A stretch of DNA of 64,000 nt, taken from the NCBI RefSeq assembly GCF_014930365.1, contig NZ_JABXWI010000008.1, forward strand, positions 124,001 through 188,000. Direction: 5' to 3'. The DNA is from Streptomyces caniscabiei (GTDB taxonomy: Bacteria; Actinomycetota; Actinomycetes; Streptomycetales; Streptomycetaceae). Positions 53,500 through 61,517 of this stretch are shown in pieces. A program made the translations under genes and the position numbers. Under the pieces are notes generated by a model. That model ran no database searches and was not told where the DNA came from. It saw only the letters and a program-made list of their open reading frames with translations. Within the stretch, counting starts at the first letter, position 1; each line of letters starts with the position of its first letter.

Positions 53500-53778
53500 C
53501 TAGCCCTCGATCCGCTCCTCCAGGCGGACGGTCACCGACTCGCCCGCCTCCTTCCCGATCGCCCTGCGCACCTCGGCCTTCACGGGCAGCTTGTGGGTGC
53601 CGTCGCCCAGGGCCATGAAGGAGCCGCGGAAGGGGTGCCCGTCGATCGTCCCGCGCACCTTGACCAGGCCGCGGGTGCCGAAGAACGCCGCGGAACCGGG
53701 CCATACGAGATAGGTCCAGCCGCCCTTGGCGGGGCTCTTCCGCAGCTCCGTTGTGAACTGCTCGTCGAGCGCGCTCAT
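53500..53778 (-). CDS. DUF1905-type protein
   Basis: The 92-aa protein has the DUF1905 pattern: FTTELRKSPAKGGWTYLVWP, GLVKVRGTIDGHPFRGSFMALGDGTHKLPVKAEVRRAIGKEAGESVTVRLE. DUF1905 domains form small beta-barrels and are often fused to YdeI-like domains; this one stands alone. GGAGGAGACATC precedes the ATG. Function unknown. Confidence 0.85.
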   Translation of the reverse strand: MSALDEQFTTELRKSPAKGGWTYLVWPGSAAFFGTRGLVKVRGTIDGHPFRGSFMALGDGTHKLPVKAEVRRAIGKEAGESVTVRLEERIEG

Positions 53779-54218
53779 GATGTCTCCTCCGCTTCCCGGT
53801 GGTCCGCCACGAACAGGAGACCGCCGGGAGCGCCAAAACTCATCGGGCGCGGTCGTTGAACGCTCCGTCGGGTGCGTCCGTAGAAGACGGCGACCGGCCC
53901 GGAGGCCTCCCGCACGCATGCCCCGGCCCGGGAAAGACCCGGTCGCCGTGGTCGGCGTGCCGTTTCGGCCAATCATGCCCTCGCATATGCCAGGAGACTG
54001 GCTGAATTGGCATGGTGACAGAGGGTCAGGAGTGGCGATACTCGACTGACAGGGCGATTGAGTCATGAACGAACGCGCACCCATGCGCGCTCTTCACGTC
54101 ACTCTGCGTGACGTTCTTGTCGCCGGATGCGCACGACCAGCAAGTCTGTGAGGCGAGAGCAAGTCCGCTCGGCGTGACGGGCCGGGCGGGGCCGGCGGTG
54201 CGATCGGGGGAGCGAAGC
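53779..54218. other. Intergenic region, 440 bp
   Basis: No gene is supported here. Several ATGs open only short frames without codon bias. The clearest feature is a 19-bp hairpin at 54096-54114. The region carries the divergent promoters of the DUF1905 gene and the following small gene. Confidence 0.4.
54096..54114. promoter_or_regulatory. Perfect 7-bp dyad, operator or hairpin
   Basis: ACGTCAC-TCTGC-GTGACGT, about 105 bp upstream of the small gene that precedes the FHA-ABC module. A symmetric site of this size fits a TetR/GntR-type operator or a small RNA hairpin. Confidence 0.45.
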
Positions 54219-54629
54219 GTGCACGACGAATTCCTGTGCCATGTCACCGCGTACGGCTGGTGCGGCGGTCAGCGCGTCGGCGTGCCCCTCGGTACCTATC
54301 GCGCCCCCACCCTGGCCCTGGCGTTGTGGTGGATGCGCGACCGCGCGTTATGGATCGCCGAACGCCTCGACCCGCGACCCGAGAACCCCAACTTCCCCCC
54401 GAACGCGGTGGTTCCGGTCGCCGACACCGTACCGGACGTACCGAGCCAGCTGCGCGCATGGTCCGCCGACGACGTACAACAGGACCTGGTGGCCGAGGAG
54501 TTGGCCGCCGGGAACCTCGTCCGGATCGCGACGAACGACGACACCACGGAGTACGAGCTGCTTGCCGAGTCCGTCGACGCCGTACGCATGCAGCGCATCG
54601 CCCAGAGGATCGCGGCCCCCGCCGCCTGA
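54219..54629 (+). CDS. Small conserved hypothetical protein
   Basis: I do not recognise this 136-aa product. It has no signal or membrane segment. It begins HDEFLCHVTAYGWCGG with two Cys near Trp, has a Trp-rich helix LALALWWMRDRALWIAERLD and an acidic, Val-rich C-terminal half. The GTG start at 54219 follows GGGGGAG with eight-base spacing. It is 80 bp before the FHA-ABC gene in the same direction, so may belong to that module. Confidence 0.65.
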   Translation: MHDEFLCHVTAYGWCGGQRVGVPLGTYRAPTLALALWWMRDRALWIAERLDPRPENPNFPPNAVVPVADTVPDVPSQLRAWSADDVQQDLVAEELAAGNLVRIATNDDTTEYELLAESVDAVRMQRIAQRIAAPAA

Positions 54630-54696
54630 GCGGGGCGCGCCCGCGCTCGTGGGCCCCGCCCCGCCGCTGTCGGGCGCGCATATCGGGACCGATCGG

Positions 54697-54702
54697 TAGA
54701 AT
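54697..54702 (+). promoter_or_regulatory. -10 box of a leaderless FHA-ABC transcript
   Basis: TAGAAT ends seven bases before the ATG at 54710 and no ribosome-binding site exists between them. Palindromes ATCGG/CCGAT and ACCGATCGGT at 54682-54697 overlap the region just upstream and may be regulatory. Confidence 0.5.
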
Positions 54703-54709
54703 TTTCCGC

Positions 54710-57034
54710 ATGGCAGAGCGGTCGATCGCCCCCACCGCGCCGGCACTCGTGCTGGAGACCGAGTCGGGCTCCACCGTGCTGGCCCCGTCCCACGCCTACC
54801 ACGTCGGGCGCGACCCGCTCAGCGACGTCGTCCTCGACGACGACCGGGTCTCGTGGCACCACGCCGTGCTCCGGGCCGAGGCCGACCACTGGACCATCGA
54901 GGACGAGCACAGCACCAACGGCACGTACGCCGACGGCCACCGCATCCACGAGTGGGACGTCGGCCCCGGCACGGTCATCCACTTCGGGAGCCTCCCCGAC
55001 GGCCCCCGCGCGGTGCTCACCGGCCTCGCCCCCGAGCGGCCCTCCGGCATCCACCGCCCCGCCACCACCGGCACCTTCCGGCAGCCCACCAGCGTCCACC
55101 CGCTGCCCGAGCGGACCGTGCACATCGGCCGCGCCGCCGACAACGACCTGGTCATCGACGACCTCATCGTCTCCCGCCGGCACGCCGAGCTACGGGCGCG
55201 GCCGGAGGGCACGTACGAGATCGTCGACCTCGGCAGCCACAACGGCACCTACCTCAACGGCACGCCCGTCGACCGGGCGCCGGTCACTCCCGGTGACATC
55301 GTCGGCATCGGTCACTCCGCGTTCTGCCTGGTCGGCGACGAACTCCAGGAGTACGTCGACACCGGTGAGGTCTCCCTCGACGTCCAGGAACTCACGGTCG
55401 CCGTCGACCGCGGCCGGAAGACGCTGCTGGACGGCGTGTCGTTTCCGGTCGGCGAGAAATGCCTCCTCGCCGTCGTCGGCCCGAGCGGCGCCGGCAAGTC
55501 CACCCTGCTGAACGCCCTCACCGGACAGCGCCCCGCCGACAGCGGCAGCGTCCTCTACGACGGCCGCGACCTCTACCGCGACTACGCCGAGCTGCGCCAG
55601 CGCATCGGCCTGGTCCCGCAGGACGACATCCTGCACGCCCAGCTGACCGTGCGCAGAGCCCTGTCCTACGCCGCCGAACTCCGCTTCCCCCAGGACACCG
55701 CGATGGCCGAACGGCAGGCCCGCGTCGACGAGGTGATCCGCGAACTGGGCCTGGAACAGCGCGCCGGGCAGCCCATCCACAGCCTCTCCGGCGGCCAGCG
55801 CAAACGCGTCAGCGTCGCCCTGGAACTCCTGACCAAGCCCTCCCTGCTCTTCCTCGACGAACCGACCTCCGGGCTCGACCCCGGCATGGACCGTTCCGTG
55901 ATGCACATGCTGCGCGGCCTCGCCGACGACGGCCGCACCGTCATCGTCGTGACCCACAGCGTCCTCAGCCTCGACGTCTGCGACCGTCTCCTCGTCCTCG
56001 CGCCCGGCGGCAAGGTCGCCTACTACGGGCCGCCGGACGACACCCTCGCCTTCTTCGGGTTCGAACAGTGGCCGGAGGCGTTCGAGGCCTTCGAACGGGA
56101 CCAGGAGCGGGACTGGGCGGGGGAGTACCGCGACTCGCCCTTCCGGCGCCAGTACGTCACCGTCGCCATGGGGCAGCCGTATCAGCCCGACGCGGAGCCG
56201 GTCGCCGTGGCGCCGCCGCCCAAGCCGCAGAGCTGGGGCGCCCAACTGGGCACGCTGGTCCGCCGGTACGCGGCCGCGCTCGGCGCCGACCGCACCTTCC
56301 TCGCCATCATGATCGCGCTGCCGTTCGTGATGGGCGCGATGGCCAGGGCCCTCGCGGGCGGCACCCTGGACCGGGAGACGGCGATGAACGCGCTGCTCAT
56401 CCTGTGTGTGGGCGGCGTGCTGACGGGTGCGGCGAACGCCGTGCGCGAACTGGTCAAGGAGCGGGTGATCTACCAGCGCGAACGGGCCGTGGGGCTGTCC
56501 AGATCCGCGTACCTGATGTCCAAGGTCGTCGTCCTCGGCACGGTCACCGTCCTCCAGGCGATCGTCCTCACCCTGGTCGCGCTGCTCGGCGTCGACCTCG
56601 GTGCCCCCGGCGGCGAAGGGGTGCTGATGCCGCCGCTGGTCGAGATCACGATCGCCGTGGCCCTGCTCGCCTTCACCGCGATGATGCTGGGCCTGGTCGT
56701 CTCCGCGCTGGTCCGCAAGGAGGAGGTCACCATGCCGTTGCTGGTGCTCCTCGCGATCGTCCAGGTCGTGTTCTGCGGCGCCCTGCTGGATGTGCGGGGC
56801 ACGATCGTCCTCGAACAGCTGGCCTGGCTGGTGCCGTCGCGCTGGGCCTTCGCCGCGATGGCCGGCACGATCGACCTGGAACGGATCGTCCCCGACACCT
56901 CGGACCCGCTGTTCGCGCACTCGGCGGGCGTGTGGCTGCTCGACCTGGGGATGCTCGTCGTCCTGTCGCTGCTCTGCGGCTGGGCCGTCGCCCGGCTGCT
57001 GCGCCGCCGTGAGCCCGCGGTGATGCGGAAGTAG
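54710..57034 (+). CDS. Double-FHA ABC exporter (ABCG-like half transporter)
   Basis: The 774-aa protein begins with two FHA domains that read phosphothreonine: the first with GR (33-34), S49 and N70, the second with GRAADNDLVID (140-150), SRRH (155-158) and HNGT (177-180). The ABC ATPase follows: Walker A GPSGAGKST (257-265), signature SLSGGQRKRVSVALEL, Walker B LLFLDEPTSGLDPG. The C-terminal part has about six helices in ABC-2 style, starting LGADRTFLAIMIALPFVM. Mycobacterial Rv1747 has the same FHA-FHA-ABC plan and is controlled by a Ser/Thr kinase. A kinase is encoded two genes on, so phosphothreonine-dependent gating is likely. Confidence 0.9.
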   Translation: MAERSIAPTAPALVLETESGSTVLAPSHAYHVGRDPLSDVVLDDDRVSWHHAVLRAEADHWTIEDEHSTNGTYADGHRIHEWDVGPGTVIHFGSLPDGPRAVLTGLAPERPSGIHRPATTGTFRQPTSVHPLPERTVHIGRAADNDLVIDDLIVSRRHAELRARPEGTYEIVDLGSHNGTYLNGTPVDRAPVTPGDIVGIGHSAFCLVGDELQEYVDTGEVSLDVQELTVAVDRGRKTLLDGVSFPVGEKCLLAVVGPSGAGKSTLLNALTGQRPADSGSVLYDGRDLYRDYAELRQRIGLVPQDDILHAQLTVRRALSYAAELRFPQDTAMAERQARVDEVIRELGLEQRAGQPIHSLSGGQRKRVSVALELLTKPSLLFLDEPTSGLDPGMDRSVMHMLRGLADDGRTVIVVTHSVLSLDVCDRLLVLAPGGKVAYYGPPDDTLAFFGFEQWPEAFEAFERDQERDWAGEYRDSPFRRQYVTVAMGQPYQPDAEPVAVAPPPKPQSWGAQLGTLVRRYAAALGADRTFLAIMIALPFVMGAMARALAGGTLDRETAMNALLILCVGGVLTGAANAVRELVKERVIYQRERAVGLSRSAYLMSKVVVLGTVTVLQAIVLTLVALLGVDLGAPGGEGVLMPPLVEITIAVALLAFTAMMLGLVVSALVRKEEVTMPLLVLLAIVQVVFCGALLDVRGTIVLEQLAWLVPSRWAFAAMAGTIDLERIVPDTSDPLFAHSAGVWLLDLGMLVVLSLLCGWAVARLLRRREPAVMRK

Positions 57035-57039
57035 CCGCC

Positions 57040-57792
57040 ATGACGACCACCGGCTTCCTGCCCACCCATGTCGTCCCGCCGGGTGGCCTGTCCGCCTGGG
57101 AGAGCCCCCACCCGGACCGCCCGACCGTCCCCCTCGACGCGCTGCTGCCGGTACAGCTGCTGGAGCGGCGCGGTGACTGGGGGCATGTCCTGTGCGCCAA
57201 CGGATGGTCCGCGTGGGTCGACGGCCGCCTCCTCGTCGCCGTACCGCAGGACCCGCCCGCCGCCGGCGCGGCACCCGCCCGTACGGCCGACCCGCGTCCG
57301 CTGCTGGCCCGGGCCGAGGAGGCCCTGACGCGCTACCGCACCGAGGCGGAGGCGCTGGCCGCCGGGCACCGCGACGGGGAGGCGTTCCACGAGCGTACGA
57401 AGGGGCTGCGGGTCGGGGTCGTCGTCGACGGCGAGTCGCTGTGGCTGTTCGACGCGGCGCACGAGCGGTGGGTGTACTGCGACGGGGCGCGGTTGAGCAC
57501 GTTCGCCGCGGTCGAGGAACCACGCGAGACCCCGGCCGCCGCACGTGAGACCCCGGCGGTCGCGATCGAGGCCCAGGTCGCTCCACGCTCCGCACCGGCC
57601 GCCGCCCCCGCCTCGACGCCGCGGGAACCGACGAGGATCGTGGGGGAACCGGCACGCCGACCGGAGGACCGGCGACCGACCGACTCCCGGCCCGGCGGCA
57701 CCACCAGGCCGACCGATCGCGATCCGGCCGATCGCGTCGCGGGCGAGGGCGAACCCACGCGGCTGGTCCCGCCGGTGACCCCCGATGAGTGA
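57040..57792 (+). CDS. SH3-like domain protein of the kinase/ABC module
   Basis: The 250-aa protein has an N-terminal small beta domain (about 10-70: VPPGGLSAWESPHPDRPTVPLDALLPVQLLERRGDWGHVLCANGWSAWVDGRLL) in the pattern of bacterial SH3. A helical region and WLFDAAHERWVYCDG follow, then a disordered Pro/Arg/Thr tail (about 165-250) rich in TR motifs that could be kinase targets. No signal or membrane segment. It starts 5 bp after the FHA-ABC stop and its end overlaps the kinase start by 8 bp. Confidence 0.75.
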   Translation: MTTTGFLPTHVVPPGGLSAWESPHPDRPTVPLDALLPVQLLERRGDWGHVLCANGWSAWVDGRLLVAVPQDPPAAGAAPARTADPRPLLARAEEALTRYRTEAEALAAGHRDGEAFHERTKGLRVGVVVDGESLWLFDAAHERWVYCDGARLSTFAAVEEPRETPAAARETPAVAIEAQVAPRSAPAAAPASTPREPTRIVGEPARRPEDRRPTDSRPGGTTRPTDRDPADRVAGEGEPTRLVPPVTPDE

Positions 57793-58792
57793 GACACAGC
57801 CGTACGCGGGGCGCCCCTCCGAGCTGGTCGGGCGGCGGATCGCCGGATACCGCGTCGAGCGCGAGATCGGCCGGGGCGGTATGGCCGTCGTCTACCAGGC
57901 GACGGACCTGCGGCTGGAGCGGACGGTCGCACTGAAGCTGCTCGCCCCGGAACTGGCCCGCAACGACACCTTCCGGCGCCGCTTCACCCACGAGTCCCGG
58001 GTGGCCGCCGCGATCGACCACCCCCACATCGTGCCGGTCTTCGAGGCGGGCGAGACGGACGGTGTCCTCTACATCGCCATGCGGTACGTCGCCGGCAGCG
58101 ACCTGCGGCACCTGCTGGACCGGGAGGGCCCGCTGCCGGTCACGACCGCGACCCGGATCGCCGCCCAGGTCGCCTCCGCGCTCGACGCGGCGCACGACCA
58201 CGGCCTGGTGCACCGGGACGTGAAGCCCGGCAACGTCCTGGTCGCGCAGGGCACGGACAGCGACCACCCCGAGCACGTCTACCTCACCGACTTCGGTCTG
58301 ACGAAGAAGTCGCTGTCGCTGACGGGCTTCACCACCGTCGGCCAGTTCGTCGGGACGCTCGACTACGTGGCGCCGGAGCAGATCTCGGGCAAGCCGGTCG
58401 ACGGTCGCTGCGACGTCTACAGCCTCGCCTGTGTCGTCCACGAGACACTCGCCGGCCGGCCCCCGTTCCAACGGGACGACGACATGGCCCTGTTGTGGGC
58501 CCACCAGTACGACCAGCCGCCCCCGCTGACCGGCCTGCGGCCCGATCTGCCGCCCGCGGTGGACCAGGTGATGGCGACGGCGCTGGCCAAGTCCCCGGAC
58601 GACCGGTACGACTCCTGCCTCTCCTTCGTGGCGGCGCTCCGGGCGGCCGGCACGGCGCGGGGCTTCACACCGCCGGGACACGCGCCGACCCGGCCGGTCC
58701 CGCCGACCGCGTCCGGGCCGCCCGACGCCCCGCCCGAGCCGCCTCCGTGGGCCGCGCCCGTGTTCATCCGGGCCGGCCGTCACCCCGGCTGA
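57785..58792 (+). CDS. Hanks-type serine/threonine protein kinase
   Basis: The 335-aa kinase has all key motifs: Gly-rich loop IGRGGMAVVY (28-37), ATP Lys51 in VALKLL, Glu in FTHESRVAAAIDHPHIV, catalytic HRDVKPGN (143-150), metal DFG (169-171), an activation loop with several Thr (TGFTTVGQFVGTLDYVAPE) and a Pro-rich tail. No transmembrane helix or PASTA repeats, so it is cytosolic and shorter than PknB. Likely substrates are Thr in the neighbouring SH3-like protein or residues that feed the FHA domains of the ABC protein. Its end overlaps the convergent RpiB-like gene by 29 bp. Confidence 0.93.
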   Translation: MSETQPYAGRPSELVGRRIAGYRVEREIGRGGMAVVYQATDLRLERTVALKLLAPELARNDTFRRRFTHESRVAAAIDHPHIVPVFEAGETDGVLYIAMRYVAGSDLRHLLDREGPLPVTTATRIAAQVASALDAAHDHGLVHRDVKPGNVLVAQGTDSDHPEHVYLTDFGLTKKSLSLTGFTTVGQFVGTLDYVAPEQISGKPVDGRCDVYSLACVVHETLAGRPPFQRDDDMALLWAHQYDQPPPLTGLRPDLPPAVDQVMATALAKSPDDRYDSCLSFVAALRAAGTARGFTPPGHAPTRPVPPTASGPPDAPPEPPPWAAPVFIRAGRHPG

Positions 58793-59228
58793 CGTCGAGC
58801 CGCTCCACGTGGGCCACGTTCTCCCGGTCGTCGGTGTCCGTGCCGGCCTCGGCGGCGAACCATGCGTCCAGGATCTCCTTGAGCAGCGGCTCGGAGGTCA
58901 GCCGCAGCCCGATCGCGAGGACATTGGCGTCGTTCCACCGGCGGGCGCCGTCGGCCGTGTAGGCGTCCGTGCACAGGGCCGCCCGCACCCCGGGCACCTT
59001 GTTCGCGGCGATCGACGCGCCCGTGCCGGTCCAGCAGCACACGACGGCCTGGTCGGACGCGCCGGAGGCGACCTCGCGCGCCGCCGCCGCCGAACAGACG
59101 GCCCACCGGGGGTCGTCCCCGTCGCGCAGCGCGCCGTGTGTCACGACGTCGTGGCCCCGGCCGCGCAGCTCCGCGAGGAGGAGGCGCGCGACGGGCTCGT
59201 CCATGTCCGAGGAGACGGAGATCCGCAT
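58764..59228 (-). CDS. RpiB/LacAB-family sugar-phosphate isomerase
   Basis: The 154-aa protein has the RpiB fold: MRISVSSDMDEPVARLLLAEL, the CCWTGTGASIAANKVPGVRAALCTD active-site region and RRWNDANVLAIGLRLTSEPLLKEILDAWF. RpiB interconverts ribose 5-phosphate and ribulose 5-phosphate in the pentose phosphate pathway; a LacAB-like role on other sugars is possible. The catalytic-region Cys pair (VVCCWTGTG) differs from the common ICGTG. A C-terminal extension is acidic and basic in turn. Confidence 0.87.
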   Translation of the reverse strand: MRISVSSDMDEPVARLLLAELRGRGHDVVTHGALRDGDDPRWAVCSAAAAREVASGASDQAVVCCWTGTGASIAANKVPGVRAALCTDAYTADGARRWNDANVLAIGLRLTSEPLLKEILDAWFAAEAGTDTDDRENVAHVERLDVSRGDGRPG

Positions 59229-59259
59229 GCCCCCGAGGTTACCCGGGCCCCGAGGCCCC

Positions 59260-59715
59260 CTACGGGCGCGGCCAGGGCTTTCCGGCCAGCCGCTCGATGC
59301 TCGTGTTGAAGCGCTCCAGATAGTCGGCGAACCCGGCGATGTCCTCCTCCGACCAGCCCTCCAGGACCATGGCGAGCGTACGGACATTGCCCTCCCGCTC
59401 CTCGTCCAGCCGGCGCTCGCCCTCCTCGGTGATGCGGAACTTCCGCGCCACCCCGCCCTCCGGGTCGAGGGTGTGCTCGACCAGTCCCGCCCGCAGCGCG
59501 GCGGCGGTCTGCCGGCGCAGGGTGGAGGCGTCGAGGCCGAAGGCGTCGCTCAACTCGCTGATCGACATCGGCCCCTCGATCCGGATGCGGCTGAGGACGA
59601 TGTACGCGCTGCGCTCCAGCGTGGAGTCCTTGCGGCGCCCCTTGCTCTTGCTCAGATGCTGGTAGCGCCCGAGCAGCATGTTCTCGTACTCGACCCGGCG
59701 CGTCGGATCTTCCAC
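59260..59715 (-). CDS. MarR-family regulator of the MFS pump
   Basis: The 151-aa winged-helix protein has MarR features: helix bundle QHLSKSKGRRKDSTLERSAYIVL, DNA helix MSISELSDAFGLDASTLRRQTAAALRAGLV, wing EHTLDPEGGVARKFRITEEG. The N-terminus is basic. It is divergent from an EmrB/QacA-type MFS gene, with a 233-bp spacer holding an 18-bp periodic repeat array of ATGCA half-sites that is its likely binding region. The inducer is unknown. Confidence 0.85.
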   Translation of the reverse strand: MEDPTRRVEYENMLLGRYQHLSKSKGRRKDSTLERSAYIVLSRIRIEGPMSISELSDAFGLDASTLRRQTAAALRAGLVEHTLDPEGGVARKFRITEEGERRLDEEREGNVRTLAMVLEGWSEEDIAGFADYLERFNTSIERLAGKPWPRP

Positions 59716-59812
59716 GGTCGCCTACCTCCTCGTTGCGGACACGGCCAGGGCGATCTTTCCATCCCGCCGGGCCCGTACGACCCGGCGGAAGGGCGCACCG
59801 CCGACAGCCCTG

Positions 59813-59920
59813 TGCATCATGCATGGAGTGTGTGTCATGCATTTCTCATGTGTCATGCACTTCACGTGTGCCATGCATGGGGTAGGTATGCTGCACGCCA
59901 GGTGCATGACGTATGCCCGG
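59813..59920. repeat. 18-bp periodic repeat array between MarR and MFS genes
   Basis: Four strong copies start at 59813, 59831, 59849 and 59867, exactly 18 bp apart, each opening TGTGTCATGCA or a close variant (59813: TGCATCATGCA, a perfect TGCAT-C-ATGCA palindrome). Two decayed copies keep the phase at 59885 and 59903. Position between divergent regulator and pump genes suggests a multi-site operator. Confidence 0.85.
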
Positions 59921-59948
59921 ATCCCGGTCCATCGCACGGAGGAACTCC

Positions 59949-61415
59949 TTGACGGCCAACCCCCCGCCCGCCGCCCGCCCGGGCGGTGTCATCGCGACGC
60001 TGGCGCTCGCCGGCATCGTCGCCGCGATCATGCAGACACTGGTGACGCCGCTGCTCACCGACCTGCCCACGATCCTCGACACCAGCGCCGCCAACGCCTC
60101 CTGGGTGATCACCGCGACCCTGCTGACGGGAGCGGTCTTCGGCCCGATCGGCGGCCGTCTCGGCGATCTGCACGGCAAGCGCCGCATGCTCCTGGTGTGC
60201 TGCGCCCCGCTGATCATCGGCTCGGTGGTCTGCGCGCTGTCCTCGTCCGTCGTGCCGATGATCGTGGGCCGCGGGCTCCAGGGCATCGGTATGGGGGTGG
60301 TGCCGCTCGGCATCAGCCTGCTGCGCGACGTCATCGCGCCGGAGAAGCTCAGCGGCTCCATCGCCCTGGTCAGCGCCTCCTTGGGCATCGGCGCCGGTCT
60401 GGGCCTGCCGATCGCCGCCGCCGTCGCCCAGTACGCCAGCTGGCGCGTGCTGTTCTGGGGCGCCGCGGGCCTGGCCGTCGCGGTCACCGCCATGGTCTGG
60501 TTCCTCGTCCCCGAGACCCCGGCAGGCGCCAAGGGACAGCGCTTCGACTTCGTCGGCGCCCTCGGCCTCGGCGGCGGTGTGGTCTGTCTGCTGCTCGCCG
60601 TCTCCAAGGGCGCGGACTGGGGCTGGGGTTCGGCCGTCACGCTGGGCCTCTTCTTCGGCGCCGGCGCGCTGCTGCTGTCCTGGGGCCTGTGGGAGCTGCG
60701 CACCCGCGAGCCGCTGGTGGACCTGCGCACCACCGCGCACCCGCGCGTGCTGCTCACCAACGTCGCCTCGGTCCTCGTCGGCTTCGGCATGTACGCCCAG
60801 TCGCTGATCACTCCGCAGCTGCTGAGGTTGCCTGAGGCCACCGGCTACGGTCTGGGCCAGTCGATGCTGGCGATGGCGCTGTGGATGGCCCCGGCCGGGC
60901 TGATGATGATGGCGCTCTCCCCGCTCGGCGGAAAGCTCACCAACGCCCGCGGCCCCAAGTTCACCCTGGTCACCGGCTCCCTGGTGATCGCCGCCGGCTA
61001 CGGGCTCTCGCTCGCGCTGATGGGCTCCACCTGGGGTCTGCTGATCGTCTCCCTCGTCGTCAGCTCCGGCGTCGGCCTCGCCTACGGGGCCATGCCCGCG
61101 CTGATCATGAGCACGGTGCCGCTGTCCGAGACCGCCTCCGCCAACAGCTTCAACACCCTGATGCGGGCCCTGGGGACCTCCACCGCGGCGGCCGTGGTCG
61201 GTGTGGTGCTTGCCCAGATGACCACCACGCTCGGCGGCTTCAGCCTGCCCTCCGAGGCCGGCTTCCGGACCGGTCTGATGATCGGCTGCGGTGCCGCGGT
61301 GGTCGCCGCGGCGGTCGCCGTGTTCATCCCCGGCGCACGGGCCGCCACCGGCTCCGGCCCGGAGCCGGACGAGCGGGAGGCGAGCACGGCCGAGGCGCCG
61401 GCCTCCGCCGCCTGA
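59949..61415 (+). CDS. MFS drug/metabolite efflux transporter (EmrB/QacA type)
   Basis: The 488-aa protein has about 14 membrane helices, the DHA2 plan. Motif A is GRLGDLHGKRRMLLV in the first loop, motif C is visible as ASLGIGAGLGLPIAAAVAQYASWR, and VGLAYGAMPALIMSTVPLSETASANSFNTLMRALGTS lies in the C-terminal half. It exports drugs or metabolites by proton antiport. TTG at 59949 has GGAGG six bases upstream and is preferred over the in-frame ATG at 59913. Expression is probably controlled by the divergent MarR protein via the repeat array. Confidence 0.88.
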   Translation: MTANPPPAARPGGVIATLALAGIVAAIMQTLVTPLLTDLPTILDTSAANASWVITATLLTGAVFGPIGGRLGDLHGKRRMLLVCCAPLIIGSVVCALSSSVVPMIVGRGLQGIGMGVVPLGISLLRDVIAPEKLSGSIALVSASLGIGAGLGLPIAAAVAQYASWRVLFWGAAGLAVAVTAMVWFLVPETPAGAKGQRFDFVGALGLGGGVVCLLLAVSKGADWGWGSAVTLGLFFGAGALLLSWGLWELRTREPLVDLRTTAHPRVLLTNVASVLVGFGMYAQSLITPQLLRLPEATGYGLGQSMLAMALWMAPAGLMMMALSPLGGKLTNARGPKFTLVTGSLVIAAGYGLSLALMGSTWGLLIVSLVVSSGVGLAYGAMPALIMSTVPLSETASANSFNTLMRALGTSTAAAVVGVVLAQMTTTLGGFSLPSEAGFRTGLMIGCGAAVVAAAVAVFIPGARAATGSGPEPDEREASTAEAPASAA

Positions 61416-61517
61416 CGGGGGAGGGGGAGTGCGGCGGGCGGGACGGCACGCCGGCCGCGGCTCTGCTCCTGAGCGGGACCCCCGTGCGGTCGGCCGCCGC
61501 GTGCCTGTCCGGTGCGG

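Noticed and set aside
55190..58783. Very long open frame (over 1,000 codons) antisense to the FHA-ABC/kinase module
   Set aside because: High third-position GC creates long antisense frames. The composition is Gly/Val/Arg-rich with no domain, and the sense genes have clear motifs.
59813..59920. CRISPR-like array
   Set aside because: Units are only 18 bp and contiguous, without unique spacers, and no cas gene is near.
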